A stretch of 64,000 nt of DNA from Forficula auricularia (taxonomy: Eukaryota > Arthropoda > Insecta > Dermaptera > Forficulidae), in assembly GCA_024734495.1 (NCBI GenBank), contig JALMQS010000225.1, positions 8,807,094-8,871,093 on the forward strand, given 5' to 3'. The notes beneath the pieces are model-generated. The model saw nothing but the letters and a program-made list of their open reading frames with translations, ran no database searches and was not told the DNA's origin. Position numbers and translations under genes: made by a program. Of the stretch, positions 1 to 10,430 are shown piece by piece. Position 1 is the stretch's first letter. Every line of letters starts with the position of its first letter.

Positions 1-9
1 TTATCTATT

Positions 10-272
10 TCCATCTCAGGGACTGTCGAGTTTAAGTTAAAAGATTTAATTTCTGACTTCTACCCTCACTCACAAAACGCAGTCTTCGTTTGGGGCGAAG
101 GTCTCAAAATATATTTTTTAAAAATCTAATGTTAAATTTGAAAAATAACGAAAATGATGGCGTATTCGATGGAATTTGCCAAAAAAAAGCGAAGATTAAA
201 TTAAAATTTCAAAAAATGAAGGGTACTTTTTTGGACAGCATCCCCTGGTTGAAAAGTCACCAACCGCCAATG
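10..272. repeat. Dispersed repeat P, copy 1
   Basis: About 260 bp that recur in the same orientation at 37960-38215. Both copies contain the blocks 'tcgtttggggc', 'tctcaaaatatat', 'gaagggtact' and 'catcccctggttgaaaag'. They differ by scattered substitutions and small indels, so both are old. The open frame at 90-320 lies in this repeat and resembles no family I know, so I do not call a gene. Confidence 0.85.
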
Positions 273-440
273 AATGATACTAATTCTCTTGGAGATGAAA
301 TATACCTAGAACAAAAATAAAAAATATAAATATTTATTAAAAATTATTTTTCTTAATTTTAGATATTTTCATAGTATGACGGGCTTATAAGCGAAATAAG
401 TAGGTTATAATGAAAGACAATTCATAAATTATTTAATTTT

Positions 441-495
441 ATTCAATTTCCGACGTTTCGGATACTTTTTTCTCTCCTTCTTCAGAGTATTGAAT
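441..495 (-). ncRNA. Hammerhead ribozyme motif, left arm of element a
   Basis: Read on the minus strand: CTGAAGA (fits core CUGANGA), stem II GGA/TCC, then GAAAC followed directly by GTC. Stem I can form from ATTCAAT and ATTGAAT across a small internal loop. Stem III is only the self-complementary ACGT, which needs a dimer to be stable, as reported for minimal type I hammerheads. The partner copy at 698-755 has a longer stem II. Confidence 0.7.
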
Positions 496-697
496 AGTTA
501 TTGATGGGTGAGTATAACTCGATTCACATTTGTCTCTTCTATAGTGATAGCAACAATATTACAATATTTTCCAACATTATGCCATAAGAGAAAACCAAAT
601 ACACTTATGGTATAATGTTGGAAAATTTTGTAATTTTGTTGCTATCACTGAAAGGAGAGACAAATGGGAACCGAATTATACTCACCCATCAATAACT

Positions 698-755
698 ATT
701 CAATACCCTGAAGAAGGAGAGAAAAAAGTCTCCGAAACGTCGGAAATTGATTAAA
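698..755 (+). ncRNA. Hammerhead ribozyme motif, right arm of element a
   Basis: The core CTGAAGA starts at 708. Stem II is GGAGA/TCTCC (5 bp) and is followed by GAAAC and GTC. Stem I starts with CC/GG next to the core and continues with CAAT/ATTG. All invariant core positions are present, making this one of the best-preserved motifs in the window. Confidence 0.78.
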
Positions 756-799
756 ATAAAATAATTTATGGACTGTTTTTAATTTTTTCATAATATTAG

Positions 800-895
800 A
801 AAAATTCATATCTTCTGAACTTATGTTAATTGAATTTTTGTTGTTTAAAATTTTGATCATTTCTAAAATTAATATTTTTTTCTAAATTTCTCTCT
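800..895 (+). repeat. Half of dispersed palindromic repeat Q
   Basis: Related to one arm of the foldback at 40238-40432: both share 'ttaattgaatttttgt', 'tttaaaatttt' and 'tctaaattt'. Element a sits immediately next to it, so element a probably inserted into an older copy of Q. Confidence 0.5.
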
Positions 896-899
896 TTAT

Positions 900-2240
900 T
901 TAAAATTTTGGGATTCCAAAATTGTTAGTTAACATGGTACATTCGAAAATTTTTGTTTTAATTAAATATTTATATTCGTAAATTTTATATTTTAAAAATT
1001 GCTTTGTCTATATGTCCTGAATTTTATTATTTAAATCTGATTCTACTACTCTGAACTTCTTACACATATAATAATAAATAGATAAGTTTCTAAAATTATG
1101 AAATAACAACAAAGCTAGCGAGATTTGAATAATAAAAACTAACAAAATTTTTTTTGAATTGCCTCAAAGGCGGATGTTGATGGAACGCTTCTTTTATTCT
1201 GTTCAATGTTATTCCACTAAGGGCTGGAGGTGTCATGCATGATGAAACAATTACCAAATGTTAAATATAGAAATTCCATTCATTTTTCTCCATTTTTTTT
1301 ATCTAATCTAAAGCAACGAAGCAGAAATCGTGCCCCCATGTTTTAAATTCTTTGTATGATCATTTTACTTAATTTATTTTGGGGTTTTTTCTTTTTTTTA
1401 TAATTTTGTGTTAATTATAATAAAAGAGAGTCAAAAGAAAGTATTTTTCCCTTCTCATGTTTAACTAAATTATATATAAGTAGATGGGTTTGTTATATAT
1501 ATATATATACATATGTGTGAGTGTGAGTGTCATTTTATTCTTGCCTGTCGGTGGGGCGGGCCCATTGCCACATGCTTGCTTCACATTTAGACAGCTGTGA
1601 AGCTTATAAAACTCTGGTTGAAGAACAATTGGCTTTACAATAAAAACAACCCCCAACGAAGAAAGTTTCCTAAACAAGGGATGGGTGGTGCAAGGGTGAG
1701 GGTAGAAAAAGCAGGTGAAATGCGGGGGCGTTAAGGACGTAGGTCGGTAAGGACGAAGGGCGGCTTGTAAGAAATAAACCTATATGCCACAAATGGTTGA
1801 GACATCTCGTCGTCACCGTCGCAAAAAAATAAAAAAATTGTCTAAATCACTACCCAAGAAAAAATCTCATATTTCTTGTTAATAATTTCTATTTAATTCA
1901 GCAAACGTTTTTATCAAGTGGAAAATAATAAACTTGAGTCAAAAGCAGCGAAATGATTTTTACTCATTGAACTTATTATTTATTATGCTTCAAACTTAAA
2001 TGTCTATTAAGTAGAGAAAAATCAGTTTCAACCATTAATTTTTTCTGTCTCTCTCTGGATTCCGATAATCACAAAATTCAAGAACAAAAAGTCGTTGAAA
2101 GTTTGTTCATGTTCCAAAATCTTTTTATTTCCTACTCAGAACTGTTTAGATCGCCTTTAGAACTTCGTTTATTGAGATTTTAAAATGAAGTCTTAATATA
2201 ATCATATTCAAGGATTTTCCCTTTAAATTTTAAGGAGTTA
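900..2240. other. Unassigned, apparently single-copy sequence
   Basis: AT-rich DNA with no recognisable gene. A slightly GC-richer island runs from about 1500 to 1820 (a GT-rich run, then GGGGCGGG, then repeated 'aaggacg' words at 1733-1756). No second copy was noticed in the window. It could be host intergenic or intronic sequence. Confidence 0.4.
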
Positions 2241-2244
2241 GGTG

Positions 2245-2336
2245 TTGGTTCTAGGTGAAACATTTTAATATAATAATATAATTTGAGCAAGATGCGAGGT
2301 AGGTTTCACAAAAAAGTTTTTGTGAAACCGACCTTC
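2245..2336 (+). repeat. Head-plus-hairpin element resembling W
   Basis: Begins with 'ggtgttggttctaggtgaaa', closely matching the head of the 101-bp element at 43267-43367 ('ggtgtaggttttaggtgaaa'). It ends in an imperfect hairpin built around 'tttcacaaaaa'/'tttttgtgaaa'. I could not define a TSD, so it is an older or truncated member. Confidence 0.5.
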
Positions 2337-2409
2337 TTTCTCGATTTTTAATTCATTTATAAAGATATTTATAAATAAATTACAAATTTCTTTTTCAGAA
2401 GAAGACAAA

Positions 2410-2530
2410 CTCTTTTTTTTCTTTTTTTTTCTTTTTTGGCTTTTCGTCCTTTCTAGCCATCAGCCAATTTACGATACAATTATATTTTTAAATATAAAAA
2501 TTTTACTGCTCTCTGGCAAAAAGAAACTTT
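2410..2530 (-). mobile_element. 3' tail fragment of SINE1
   Basis: T-rich run, then 'ggcttttcgtcctttctagc' and 'acgataca', matching in order the 3' part of the full SINE1 copies at 44535-44740 and 32235-32419. The tRNA-like head is missing, so this is a 5'-truncated copy on the minus strand. Confidence 0.7.
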
Positions 2531-3211
2531 CAAATTAATATAAACATAAATATAGAATCTATAAAACCATGACGTAGATGGTTAAAACCCATTCTTGGGC
2601 TATAGAAGAAAGATCACAGGCTCCTGCCCAGTACTCAATTGCTATTTCTACTTTTTTTCAAAAATAATATTATAATTTATAGATTTATAGAATTAACTGT
2701 CAAAATTATTTAATAAATTAACGGTTCATTTATTTAGAAAGGATTTTTAATTAAGTTTATTATTTATTACTAAGGTGACGCTAGCCTGAAAGCGGAACGA
2801 AATTTGAAAAAGTTTTCACTTTTTTCTCCAATTTTTTTATGCAAGCTATGTGAAAAGAAAATTATAAGTATTAACAAACAATCACATTTCCTAAATTATC
2901 ATACCGATCATAGGTAGGAATAGGACCAAGTTTTCTCTTCTCCCTTAAGTTGTTTTTTAAATTTTTTGGCTTTTTTTATTTTCACCGTGATAACGCTCCA
3001 TAAAAAACAACCCACATTAAACATCAACATGCTACCATGAACATTTTAGTACGTTGAGAGCCAAGTACGAAACACAAAACCATACTTTAATGCTTGGTTT
3101 GAAACCTTATTGATCGGCTTTTATTAATTTCTAATGGAGTTTAAAAAATGTAAATAATAATAGATTAAAAATTTACAGTTCATTGGACAATGTTTTTTAT
3201 TGAAGCTCTTA

Positions 3212-3265
3212 TTCAATTTTTGTACAACGTTTCTTCTCTCTCGAGACTTTTTCAAGCACTCAATT
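3212..3265 (-). ncRNA. Hammerhead-like motif, left arm of element b
   Basis: On the minus strand: TTGAAAA in place of CUGANGA, then stem II GTCTC/GAGAA with loop GAGA, then GAAAC and GTT. The flanks GTGC and GTAC can form stem I. Core positions that are normally invariant are changed, so cleavage activity is doubtful. Confidence 0.45.
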
Positions 3266-3361
3266 GGTTAGAGCAACATTGGTTGAGGTAACAGTAAAAA
3301 TAATTGAGACATAGTAGAATTTTTTCTTTTTAGATTGATACAATAAAATAAGTCTTGCTTT

Positions 3362-3556
3362 TTATTTTTTATTTAATGCAATCGAATGCAAGAAGGGGTG
3401 CGTCAGTAAAGATGCAGCTCCTATGGATCTCGAAAGACCCTTGCATTACCGAAGAGAAGGGAAAGTTGATTAAGGGAGAGGGTGTAGACGTAGGTGTCTA
3501 TGCACCCCGGTTTTGAAGGTTTGAAGATTATAGGTGCTGGGAAAGACGGAGGCTGG
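3362..3556 (-). mobile_element. LINE 3'-end fragment inside the loop of element b
   Basis: Reverse complement of the 3' part of the Jockey-like fragment at 28.48-28.68 kb. Shared blocks on the LINE sense strand are 'cttcaaaccttcaaaac', 'gtaatgcaaggtctttcgag' and 'cattcgattgcatt', followed by an A-rich tail. It abuts the right arm of element b directly. No separate TSD was found for it, which suggests capture during element formation rather than later insertion. Confidence 0.75.
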
Positions 3557-3570
3557 GAGTTGCTCTAACC

Positions 3571-3622
3571 AATTGAGTGCTTGAAAAGTCTCGAGAGAGA
3601 CGAAACGTTGTACAAAAATTGA
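3571..3622 (+). ncRNA. Hammerhead-like motif, right arm of element b
   Basis: TTGAAAA, then a perfect 5-bp stem II GTCTC/GAGAC with loop GAGA, then GAAAC and GTT. Stem I GTGC/GTAC is extended by CAATT/AATTG. It has the same core substitutions as the left arm, so the source element already carried them. The architecture is kept but the catalytic core is not canonical. Confidence 0.5.
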
Positions 3623-3719
3623 ATAACAGCCTCAATAAAAAACATTGTCCAATGAACTGTGAATTTTTAATCTACTAATTATAATGGACATTAATCAACA
3701 TAATTTGTAAATAATAATA

Positions 3720-4655
3720 ATTTTTTTTTCAAATAAATTTTAATTTTAATTATAATTATTTCATTTTAATGTTAGGCTGTTATTAAATAATGCTTAGTGT
3801 AAGCTATGTGGTATGTAAAACAGTGTTTTTATTATCTGAACTTAGAACATATCACTTCTTAGGTGTTATTTTAAATGCGATGCAAAAAATGCGAGCCTGC
3901 AAAAAGCGGCTTTAATCTAATAACTTATTAACATTACTTGCTATGATTGAGAGTATAGTTAATTGATCATGTTCTTGAAGAGCCATTGCTCTGAGGGGAG
4001 GCCCAAGGAGGGCTATTCACTCAACATCCCATTTATACTTCCTGTTCTATTCAAGGAGAATGTAAACATTGTGTAGCATCTAGATTGATCATATTAGTGA
4101 AGGTATCCTCCAATAGGTATACAATAAATATCCATTAGTGAGATAAACTTAAAAACTACTTTGTTTTTACTTATTTATGAAGTGTGGAGAAAATTATTTT
4201 TTCTGCTTATCCCTCTGTTTTTCTATATATATTCCGATATTCACGCAAACTCCAGAACAAAAGGTTCTTGAAAGTTCTTTTGTTTATCCATGATAAAAAT
4301 ACTACAATAACTTAGTGTGAAGGAAAAACTAAATTTATTTCTTAAAGTAATGAAGAAAAGATTAGAATTTTCGGCTCATTTTAATTACAAAGAGTTTAAC
4401 AATTTTTCGTCGTCTTTCTGAATTTTCTAATTATTTATTAAACAAGTAGGAAGTTATATTAAATTGAATTTGATTTATTCTTTAAGTACATAGCGAAAAA
4501 GTCTTATTCATATAAAATGTACATAATTTGAAAATCATTTAATAATTATTAAATATATTTTACACTTAAAATATTCTCGATAACATAATATAACGATAAT
4601 ATAACAAAATATATCTATAATATAACTTCTCTATTCCCTATAAAAGAATTATGTA
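3720..4655. other. AT-rich sequence without recognised features
   Basis: No gene, repeat copy or strong inverted repeat was recognised. Open frames are short and of low complexity. Confidence 0.4.
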
Positions 4656-4659
4656 AAAG

Positions 4660-4735
4660 AAAAAAGTGTTTTGGGTTAACTGAAGATGGGTTCGACTAAG
4701 CCCGAAACATGTTTTAAGAATAATACACTTTTCAA
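4660..4735 (+). ncRNA. Stand-alone hammerhead ribozyme motif
   Basis: CTGAAGA at 4680-4686, stem II GGGTT/AGCCC (5 bp including one G-U) with loop CGACTA, then GAAAC, AT and GTT. The sequence TTAA on both sides forms the inner part of stem I, and outer AAGTGT/ACACTT extends it past an internal loop. The ACATGT around stem III is self-complementary. All core residues are canonical. Unlike most others here, no inverted partner was found next to it. Confidence 0.75.
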
Positions 4736-4809
4736 AAATTAAGAAGTTTTTTCTTTCTCAATACAAGTTTAATAAGAAGAATAAAGAAGTTATATATATA
4801 TAAAAAATT

Positions 4810-5555
4810 AAGGTTTTGTCTGTACATTGGTCCAAATCACGCAAGATTTTGGTTGCACACGTTTCAAACAAAGATATGAACGAAAACACCCTCAACAAAA
4901 TTCCTGTCCGTCTGTATGTCTGTATGTTTCCGTGGTTTCCGCGAAAAGTTGCTCACGAGTCACGTAAAAACGGCTGAAGAGATTATTATGAAATTTCATA
5001 TTTACATCAGATGTCTTCTAACCTACGTTTTGATATTTTGACCTCAAAAAGGGGTTTGAGGGGTGGGGGGCATGAATGAAAATTATCAAATAACTCCTAA
5101 ACTATTAACCCTAAGGCAAATTTTATTATTAACAAAACTGTAGGGATGTGATTTCTGACAACTTTTGTTTAAAAATATTTCCCCAAAAAACCACCAAAAA
5201 TGAGGGGAAGGTGAAAAAATGTAAATTCTTGCCTTTGGAGCAAACTCAACCAAATTTTGTATATAATCTGTGGGCCTCTAGAGAGCTAGAAATGCAAAAA
5301 CTAGCCACCCAAAATGGGGGGGGGGTGTCAAAAAATGAAAATTCTTTCTCTTGGACCAAACTCAACCAATTTTAGTATACATAATCTATGGGTCACTAGA
5401 AGGCTAGAAATGCAAAAACTAGGTGTGGAGACTCGGTGCGGGGGTGGGGGATGGCGTTGCTGGGTGGGTTTTGTTGGGAGTGGGGTGTGAGGGTGGGGTT
5501 CGTGGGCTGGCGTTCCAGGGGCGTGCCCCCTGGCTAGCAAGAGGGCCTTGCAGCT
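4810..5555 (+). repeat. Dispersed repeat R1, copy 1
   Basis: A chain of recurring blocks: 'gtccgtctgtatgtctgtat', 'aaaaacggctgaagag', then two diverged copies of a unit with 'accaaattttgtatataatc' and 'ctagaaatgcaaaaactag', and a GC-rich end 'ggcgtgccccctggctagc'. The same blocks occur at 48705-49628 and partly in R2 copies. It is non-coding. Repeats of this phrasing are common in invertebrate genomes, but I cannot name the family. Confidence 0.65.
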
Positions 5556-5599
5556 AGTTAATCATATTATAATTAAAATAACATTACAATCACTGTAAT

Positions 5600-5945
5600 T
5601 AAAAATTGCCATCCTGAACTTGCTCCTAATCTTAAAAAATTTCAGGCTCTCATACACTTCTACCATATTTCCGTAAAGGTGGAAAATAGAAAAAATTCAA
5701 CCAATTAAAAAAAAAAATAGGAATTTTTCAAATGTAGCCAATTACTGTCCAATCACTATCACTTTGATTCTTTCTAAAATCGTGGAAAAGATCATTAACG
5801 AGCAAGTTCTTCGGCATTTAGAACCAAATACATCATAATATCTACCATTATATAAATTCATACGTGGAACAAAGCGCTAGAGTCCTGTAAAGAGACTTTG
5901 ATTTTTGACATTTCAAAAGGCTTCGATCAGGCCAGGCACAAAAAT
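5600..5945 (+). pseudogene. Reverse-transcriptase relic of a Jockey-like LINE
   Basis: A decayed frame reads HPELAP near 5600, then after shifts SNVANYCPITITLILSKIV and EKIINEQVLRHLE (about 5725-5830), followed by FLTFQKAS near 5910. These match the conserved start of non-LTR reverse transcriptases (a 'NYRPIS...SKIVEKI' segment, then the 'FLDISKAFD' motif). The catalytic aspartate of that motif is lost and there are stops and frameshifts. It may belong to the same family as the fragment at 27945-28680. Confidence 0.75.
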
Positions 5946-5949
5946 TGAA

Positions 5950-7205
5950 ACTATTAAGGGCATCGATTCCTTCCACCTTGAAGTCACAAAGTGAAATTAA
6001 CTTTATTCACTTCGGAGATAGATGCTCTCAAAATGCCGCATTAATTATATTCTATTGTAGTTGACCATAAACCACGACCAGGTGAATGTTTATTGTTAAT
6101 ATAATTTTCTTATAATATATGTTATATTCGCCCCTCTCCCCCATAATTTTCATCGTTCATATGTGGCCCTATCTCTAAAAAGTTTTGGGATCCCTGGTAT
6201 AAAGGATTGACAGTAGATTGAATTGTTTATTCTGAATTGTTAAATGATTAGTCCCAACGTGAAACTGGAGATATGGAAACCCCTATACGATAGGCAAAGG
6301 ATTGCCTATGCTGTTAAATCAGTAAAGAAGATTCAAGGCGTTCTCTGCGTTTAATGGAAAATGAGAATATTGGGAAATGTAATGTTCTTTTTAATTACAT
6401 ACTTTTATCTAACTCTGATTCTTAGTCTGTCCGTTTGTATTTTCGTAATTTTTCACTTAGTTATGAATTGATTTTCTTGAAATTTCCCAAACATATTTAA
6501 TGGCATGGAATACTTATTTCATCAATTCCAAAAATTAATAGAGAAAATTTTGATTTAAATTTTAATAAATACATTAGAAACATTAACGAGAAATCTCCTG
6601 ACATTCAGTATGTTTATATATTTAATCCGTAATTCTTATATTTATAATTTTTATATCTATCTTCTTCTTCTTTAAGTGCCATATCAGGTCTCCATGACGT
6701 TTCGGCATCTCTCCACATATACCTGTGCTGAGTGTGTTTAGCTGTTTTACACAGATATACGGGACTTACTTTTTGAACACCGGTTCCGAACGGGTAGTTT
6801 GGAGAGGTTGACTAGGCAATTATACTCTTGGTAGTTTGCCAATGCTTTCCAAGAGGAGGCGACTGAAAATATCTGCCGAGACTCAGTCTCGAACCAACAT
6901 ACTTCAAGATAGGAGCCCGACACTCTGCCCACTGGCTCACAGTCGCCTTCATTACATCATTACATGATATAGTTATCGTATATATGTGAAAGTAAAAAAA
7001 ATATTATTAATAATTTTAAACAAACTGAAGCCTACTCTAAACGATTTTTACTTTTTCTTTTTTATTCTTTTTTTTTTACTTCACATATAAATTCTATATC
7101 ATTGTATTCGCCTGCCGGGTTCGTGGCACTTTGAGAACTTCATGAAAAAGTTAATTTCACTTTGTGACTTTTAGGTGGAAGGAATTAATGCTTCAATAGT
7201 GTCCT
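5950..7205. repeat. Inverted-repeat pair enclosing a SINE
   Basis: About 5950-6003 and 7143-7205 are inverted copies sharing 'ttccttccacct' and 'cacaaagtgaaattaac'. Inside are a full SINE3 (6665-6955) and a smaller inverted pair around 'cacatata' (about 6965-6995 and 7080-7105). It is probably an old non-autonomous element with a nested SINE. No ORF is present. Confidence 0.55.
6665..6955 (-). mobile_element. SINE3 (tRNA-like head), copy 1
   Basis: On the minus strand it begins 'gactgtgagccagtgggcag' (box A-like), followed by GGTTCGAGACT (box B-like) about 45 nt on. A non-tRNA body follows ('aggttt' analogues, 'accggtgttc'), then a 3' tail of AAGAAGAAG. A second copy of the same length is at 20435-20715, about 85-90% similar by eye. 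The body contains GAAACGTC, but without a CUGANGA box in hammerhead position. Confidence 0.75.
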
Positions 7206-7209
7206 TAAA

Positions 7210-7712
7210 ACCGGATTTAGAACAAAAAACCGAATATTGTGGTTCCCATATTCCAAAAAGTGACCAAAAATTAATTGCCATCATATATAATAATTTAACT
7301 ATAGCGACATTTATTTCTCTTTATATATTTATTTATTTTTAATTTATTTATTCTTTTAATCAAATAACTTAATTAGATTCGAAATGTCCTCGGATAATTG
7401 ATTATTTGATATAAAAGTATCTAGAATATTTTTCTTCGGAAGTGATGTCGTAAGAAATGATGAGAGAATTTAATAGCACGCGATAACATTAAAAATAGAT
7501 GTAGTATTAATGCGCGAGGCCTAATTGAACGTCAATGGTGTCATTGATATTCCCTAGGTTCCCTATTGGCGCTCGTAAATCCCATTGAATTAAAATTCAA
7601 TATAAATGAGACCTGGATCTTGAGCAGTTAGTTCGGCTTTAAATGAGACTCAGTGAATTTCAAGTAATGGTTGCATAGAGATCTGTCTAATATTTATTAA
7701 ATTAAACAATAT
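7210..7712. other. Unassigned sequence
   Basis: AT-rich with one more balanced stretch at 7495-7640. I found no copies and no coding signal. Confidence 0.35.
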
Positions 7713-7713
7713 A

Positions 7714-7770
7714 CATAAAGAGAAACAAAGAGGTTGTCCTCTGCTTGATGCAAATAAACATACACACATA
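7714..7770 (+). repeat. U module remnant
   Basis: Contains 'agagaaacaaagaggttgtc' and 'ctctgcttgatgc', followed by AAATAAACATACACA and an AT-dinucleotide run. This is the edge module of the ribozyme elements at 13888-14640 and 40717-41515. Only this end survives here. The hairpin AGAGG-TTGT-CCTCT is intact. Confidence 0.7.
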
Positions 7771-7789
7771 TATATATCATAATGGCTGG

Positions 7790-8460
7790 AGCACCGAGCT
7801 TGGTGGGTAACATTTTGCCTCTAAATAGCTTAAGTTCCAAATTTCAAAGCTCTGCAACTTACCAAAGGCGATATATGAATGATTAAAATATATATTTTAC
7901 GACACTCCTAATTTCGACCCCCTTCCTTTATTTCAATCGTATTAAAATCTATACACGACTAATAACTCATGACACTTGATAAATAGGTACACCGGTTTTA
8001 AAAAAATCGTTAGTGCCGTTTTCGAGAAAAAAAAACGAAAAATCTTTCATGTAAATGTCAACTTCTGGTGTTCCGATTTCATCCAAAAGCTTGTTATACC
8101 CCTTCTAGCCTATATCGAGCTTAAGTCTCTAAATTCGTATCTCTGAGATTTATGGTTGAGAAACGTATGTGGGTACATTATTACGTACGTAAACATCAAG
8201 TTCCGGTACTTCTATTTTAGCCAAAATCTTGTGATATTTCGTGTAGCCTCTAGATAACTCAAGTTTCAAATTTCAAGACTCTGCAAATTATCGAACGATT
8301 AAAATATTTATTTTGCGACATGACTAATTTACACCCACTTCCATTATTTCAATCGGATTAAAAATTACTACTTACAACTAATAACTCATGATACTTGATA
8401 AGTACCCCATATTTTAGCGAAATCGTTAGAGCCGTTTTCGAGTACCAGAGTATATATATA
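7790..8460 (+). repeat. Diverged tandem duplication of a ~335-bp dispersed repeat
   Basis: Two related halves (about 7800-8050 and 8160-8455) share in order 'agttccaaatttcaa', 'gctctgcaac', 'aatcgtattaaaa'-type words, 'taataactcatgacacttga' and 'cgttagtgccgttttcgag'. It is non-coding. The final 'gccgttttcgag' phrase is typical of invertebrate dispersed repeats that I cannot name. Confidence 0.6.
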
Positions 8461-8610
8461 CAAAAATTGCTCATTTAAAAATATAAGATAAGATAAGATA
8501 AAGTAATTTCAAAATGTCAATGTTAGACTAAAATTATTGTTAGTTCTTTCTTATAACAATATGAGCTAGTAAATAACTGATTTATAATATACCTAGATAA
8601 TATAATAACA

Positions 8611-9219
8611 CAGGTCGACAATTTTTTTTCCTTGTCCTAAGATTTATTTCATGATTTTTCTATTCAGTGTGCATCAAAATAAAGGAAAAATACCTATTTT
8701 CCATATAAAGTTTGCTTTCGTAGTGGTTATAATAATAATAAACGACGAAAAAGGCCATTTTGACCTATTTTCCAGTCCCACCAGATATTAAACAGCAATA
8801 TTTGAAATCAAAATATTTTGTTGATGTAATAGAAAAGAGCTTCCTCTTTGATTTTTCAAATTCCACTTGTTTTTAATTCAATTAGAACTCATGTTATAAT
8901 TAAAAAACTAAGACTATGTGATTATAAAGAACAATAAACATAGATTAAAAGATATGGTCTTAGTTTATTACTGATAACTTGGGTTCTAATTGAGCTACAA
9001 ACAAGTGGTAATTTGAAAATCAAAAAGGAAGCTGTTTTCTATTACGTCGATAAAATATTTTTATTGCAAATATTGCTGTTTAATATTTAATGGGACTGGA
9101 AAATAGGTCAAAATAGCCTTTTTCGTCATTTTAACCTATATTTTCTCAAAAAGAGAAATTGCATGAAAATCAGCTTATGAAACTATTGGAATCCACTGGT
9201 ACAAATTTTTGTCGACCTG
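8611..9219. mobile_element. 609-bp foldback element with CAGGTCGAC termini
   Basis: Ends are CAGGTCGACA and, inverted, GTCGACCTG. The arms pair over most of about 290 bp each (for example 'ctattttccagtccca' with 'gggactggaaaatagg', and 'attaaacagcaatattt' with its complement), around a loop near 8925. No ORF. I could not define a TSD, so the superfamily is open. The arms are clearly diverged, so it is not recent. Confidence 0.75.
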
Positions 9220-10029
9220 AGTAATTATTTCAACTTAGTTTTTTACTTTCACATATATATTCTATGTCATGTAATGATATAGGATATAATGTTAAGTATT
9301 GCGATAGTCGTACGTAGCTAAAAGTGTTCTTAAAATAGATTTAAATAAGAATCCATTAATGATCATCATTTAAAATATACATCTTAGGCACAGAATCCTA
9401 AGTATGTGAGCCCGATTCGCACTTGGCTTGCTTTATTTTGATTGTTTACTGCCCTTTGTTCTGGAAGGCTTGTTTAACTCTTCTAATTTCTGCACTGCCC
9501 ACTGGTTTTCTTATATCTTTGGAAATCAGACTTCAAAGAATTTATTTACTTGTTCAACTGAAAACACTCCAAAATAACACTGAGAAACTTATTTATTAAG
9601 AACATGAAAAAACTTTCAAAAGAGTTTGCGATTTAATTCATTCTCATGGGATGTCAATATTTTACAACCATTCTCAAAATAAAAAAACGCCGAGTACAAA
9701 AACAAATAAAAAATAAATAATTGATATTAAAATACTAACACTCGATTTCACCAACAAATTTAAACAATGTACTACTAAAATTAACCTCAAAACAAATATC
9801 TAAAGTAAATTATATTTTCCGTTGGTATCCTTAGTGAAATACACTTTGCCTTAAAAGTTGGTTTAAAGTTAACTTAAAGGTATCTAAGAGTGACTCCATC
9901 TGCTTTAAATTTTTTTGAATAGTTTGTTGAGTAAATAAATGATAGAGTGATAAGCCGAGTTCGATTTTTCAATAGGTTTCCTTTCGAAATTAGATGAAAA
10001 TTAATCTTATTGAGGGAGAATGGTGTATC
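9220..10029. other. AT-rich sequence without recognised gene
   Basis: It contains a fragment of a weakly repeated phrase ('ttttactttcacatatat' near 9240, also near 7000-7100 and 21110). Nothing else was recognised. Confidence 0.35.
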
Positions 10030-10430
10030 TTCGAGGTCAGGGCTGTCCAACCTGTGGCCTGCGGGCTGCATGCGGCCCAGCGCTCCAATGAGTGTGGCCC
10101 AACATAAAATCATAAACTTTCTTAAAACATTGATATTTATATGTAGAAATATATTTATTCCCTTTTTCGAAATATGAATGTACATTTGTACAAGACGTGA
10201 AGCTTTTTTCAGGAATAAAATTAGCTAAAAGCAAAATTATAAGCTCAACTAAAAAAAAATTATGAAGTTTCGAATAGTTAAAAATTCTTCTTATTCTCAT
10301 ATTTTCATTTTCTAAATTCTAATTTCAGTAATTTATATGCTACGACACTAACCAAGTCTATAGTTCTCATTCTAGTATAAGGAGACAAGGAATTGGGGTT
10401 TTCTAGAACAATCACAATAATTAATTGATA

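Larger units (their letters stand above)
378..784 (+). mobile_element. Snap-back retroelement 'a' with two opposed hammerhead ribozymes
   Basis: A near-palindrome flanked by a 12-bp duplication with one mismatch (TTTTCATAGTAT at 366-377, TTTTCATAATAT at 785-796). A head of about 35 nt (378-412) is present only on the left. The arms (about 413-590 and 600-780) then pair over their whole length, including a conserved core 'gttgctatcact'. Each arm contains a hammerhead motif, so one strand has a ribozyme near each end of the palindrome. There is no coding capacity. The variable-length TSD argues for target-primed reverse transcription rather than cut-and-paste. Affiliation with Penelope-like elements is inference. 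Confidence 0.75.
3163..3705 (-). mobile_element. Snap-back retroelement 'b' with hammerhead-like arms and a captured LINE end
   Basis: Flanked by a perfect 14-bp duplication TGTAAATAATAATA (3149-3162 and 3706-3719). Arms at about 3163-3275 and 3556-3675 are inverted copies. An unpaired head of about 30 nt lies only on the right (about 3675-3705), so the element is in minus orientation. Each arm has a hammerhead-like motif. The loop contains the 3' end of a LINE (3362-3556) that matches the fragment at 28.5-28.68 kb. Confidence 0.75.

Noticed and set aside
6690..6700. GAAACGTC in SINE3 as a possible hammerhead
   Set aside because: No CUGANGA box or stem II in hammerhead order. The match is limited to eight bases.
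9874..10300. 87-103 codon minus frames
   Set aside because: They overlap the hAT terminus and are repeated with differences in the second hAT copy. Not a conserved protein.
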